From Phytoseiulus persimilis (taxonomy: Eukaryota; Arthropoda; Arachnida; Mesostigmata; Phytoseiidae): a stretch of DNA of 64,000 nucleotides. The position numbers and the translations under genes are program-made. Under the pieces are notes generated by a model. It ran no database searches. It saw only the letters and a list, made by a program, of their open reading frames with translations, and was not told the DNA's origin. Of the stretch, positions 62,574 to 64,000 are shown piece by piece (the first letter of the stretch is position 1; every line of letters starts with the position of its first letter). Location: NCBI GenBank assembly GCA_037576195.1, contig CM075103.1, positions 33,316,723 to 33,380,722 on the forward strand. Reading direction: 5' to 3'.

Positions 62574-64000
62574 CATTTCAGAAGGTCTGTATAATCTTTA
62601 TCAGGATATTCTTCTTGTAATTCAGACAGGTGTCGTCGTAGATTTGTCATGCCGCGATTGCTCTTATTGATGTATTCTACTACATAGGAGGCGCAGCTGA
62701 ATTCGTCAAGTATGAACTGTAAATCCATATTTGCCTTCAGTATGTTCGCTATCCATGGATTGAATGTGTTTGTCCACATGTCCTTAATATTTCTCTTGAA
62801 CAGGACGGTGGGTCTTGATACGCAGGCTCGGATGATGTTCAAATATTCTTCGTAGGTCACCGTGTTGTCTTGGAGGAAGTCATCGATAGAGGCATACGCA
62901 CGCTCTTCCAAGTTCTTTTTCATTCGTTGACCTTTTTTTCGTAAGACCTTTCGTCTAGCGCCATCGGGCGGCATGGGTAATATAATTTTTGTACCAAAAC
63001 TCGGCCAAAACGGGATGTTGAAGCGGCAAGTATCGGTGTTTTTCTAGGTTCCATCGGTTTGTTTATAACACGGAGCATAAATGGTCGATCAGATCCACAG
63101 TTTTCGGCATTCCTTGCTCTGAGAGGGGTTCTTTGGGATCATTCATTAACCAAAGGAGGATATGAACATGTGGGCTCCCCCTGTGTTGAAACTCCACACG
63201 TAGAAAGTGGTCCACCACCGCGTATTTTCCGAAGGGGCTCTTAGTTTTCGACCGGAGAAGTCCTATAATTGTTTGTATCATTTTCCAGAAGTAAATGCAA
63301 CATGTTACGGAGTCATCATTGACGAGATTCGATCTATGAGTCGCAGAGAAGTCTCGCAGTGGGTCTTCTGTGTCTTCATTCTCTTTGGTTTTTATCTCGT
63401 TCGAAATATTAAGGAGATGAGGCCATCGCACCTCGTTTGCGCTCATCGTCAAAAAGAAAGTTGGTTTCCCCAATTGCCGTATCATGGCAAAAAGATCTTT
63501 CTTTCTGGACATCCAGTATTCAACTGAGTTGGGAATCGATTTCGAGGATGTAAAATTATTTGGCACACAGTATTCTAAGAACCTATTGTCTTCGATCATT
63601 TCACGTGTGATTTTGTTCAGTTCTCCACTCCATCGCTAATTGGCATGTAATGCACTTGAAACTCTTAATCGCATGCATTTGGCGGCCATGTAGAGAATGT
63701 GTTCCGGTGTTGTTCCTCGTCTGTCGCTCCGTCGGATTCCACTTGTCATGATTTGGAATGGGGTTACTTTCACTCCTTGTCGAAATTGGCGAGCAACCCC
63801 ATAATAAATGGCAGGGAACGATAGTTCCTCGGCATGTTCATCGTAGATTATACTCAATGGAGTCGATTTCTGTCCGGGAGCTATGTTCAAGTATTTTTCT
63901 TCACTCCAAAGGAGCGATTGTTGTTTTGAGAGCAGAAGTTCACAATCATTCTCGACATCAACTTCTTCAATTTCTTCTTGGGCATTTTCATCATGATTGT
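62574..64000 (-). pseudogene. Helentron Rep (HUH nuclease) region
   Basis: From the window edge the frame reads EEVDVENDCELL, AEELSFPAIYYGVARQ and TPEHILYMAAKCMRLRVSS, the Helitron N-terminal block. It has a TAG at 63636-63638, then LRVEFQHRGSPHVHILLWL at about 63150 with the HUH motif HVH. After a frameshift near 63055 it continues to SYVVEYINKSNRGMT (about 62670-62690), the paired Rep tyrosines and lysine. A TGA at 62573-62575 separates it from the helicase. The protein would nick DNA and drive rolling-circle transposition, but this copy cannot make it. Confidence 0.85.

Larger units (their letters stand above)
59996..64000 (-). mobile_element. Helentron (Helitron with EEP nuclease), 5' end outside the window
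   Basis: The element's 3' end is at 59996 beside an A-run (T-run on its own strand). Read on the minus strand it ends ...GAACCGTTCCTGG, with a 7-bp-stem hairpin CGGTTCA/TGAACCG (60003-60025) just inside. This fits the Helitron rule of a terminal hairpin and CTRR end. Reading leftwards from the window edge come the Rep, helicase and nuclease segments. Stops and frameshifts in all parts show an inactive copy. Confidence 0.82.

Overview
The window looks like eukaryotic nuclear DNA, most likely from an arthropod and plausibly an acarine (tick or mite). There is no prokaryotic operon structure. Instead it holds LINE, tRNA-SINE, Ty1/copia, Ty3/gypsy, hAT, pogo, MULE and Helitron/Helentron sequences, several nested inside one another. 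The acarine placement rests on the style of the LINE, MULE and copia relics, including a copia primer site of the half initiator-tRNA-Met type, and is inference.

Layout. From 1 to about 19.25 kb there is no gene I can support. This is CpG-containing, purine/pyrimidine-rich non-coding DNA with simple repeats, an inverted pair of 15-bp minisatellites (9.24-9.88 kb), a decayed transposon end (7.6 kb) and a possible TATA+Inr promoter (8.74 kb). A MITE (19257-19807) and a scrap of Helitron helicase then mark the start of a transposon-dense half. A broken LINE (20.0-21.7 kb) is split by a tRNA-derived SINE with a 14-bp target duplication. A non-autonomous Helentron-like element with internal minisatellites follows (22.44-24.98 kb).

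The centrepiece is one uninterrupted 9,339-bp reading frame (25552-34890, 3112 aa). It encodes a giant ankyrin-repeat protein with 86 perfectly phased 105-bp (35-residue) repeats, one degenerate 33-residue leading repeat, and a poly(A) signal downstream. The repeats fall into sub-families and higher-order blocks that record recent tandem duplication or conversion.

From 35.19 to 44.89 kb lies a three-layer nest. A pogo-like DNA transposon, with an intact 435-aa DDE transposase and minisatellite-built terminal inverted repeats, was invaded in its right repeat by a Ty1/copia element (two 140-bp LTRs, 6-bp target duplication). The copia element was in turn invaded by a second non-autonomous Helentron-like element. 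Then come a frameshifted MULE transposase relic (45.5-46.9 kb), two copies of a DNA element with very long terminal inverted repeats (50.20-51.06 and 51.83-52.86 kb), and a Ty3/gypsy element (54.33-59.99 kb). The gypsy protease gene is split by a hAT transposon with a perfect 8-bp duplication, and its integrase end is cut off by an EEP-nuclease-bearing Helentron that runs out of the window (59.996-64 kb, minus strand).

Only three reading frames look intact: the ankyrin gene, the pogo transposase and the hAT transposase. All other coding material is relic.
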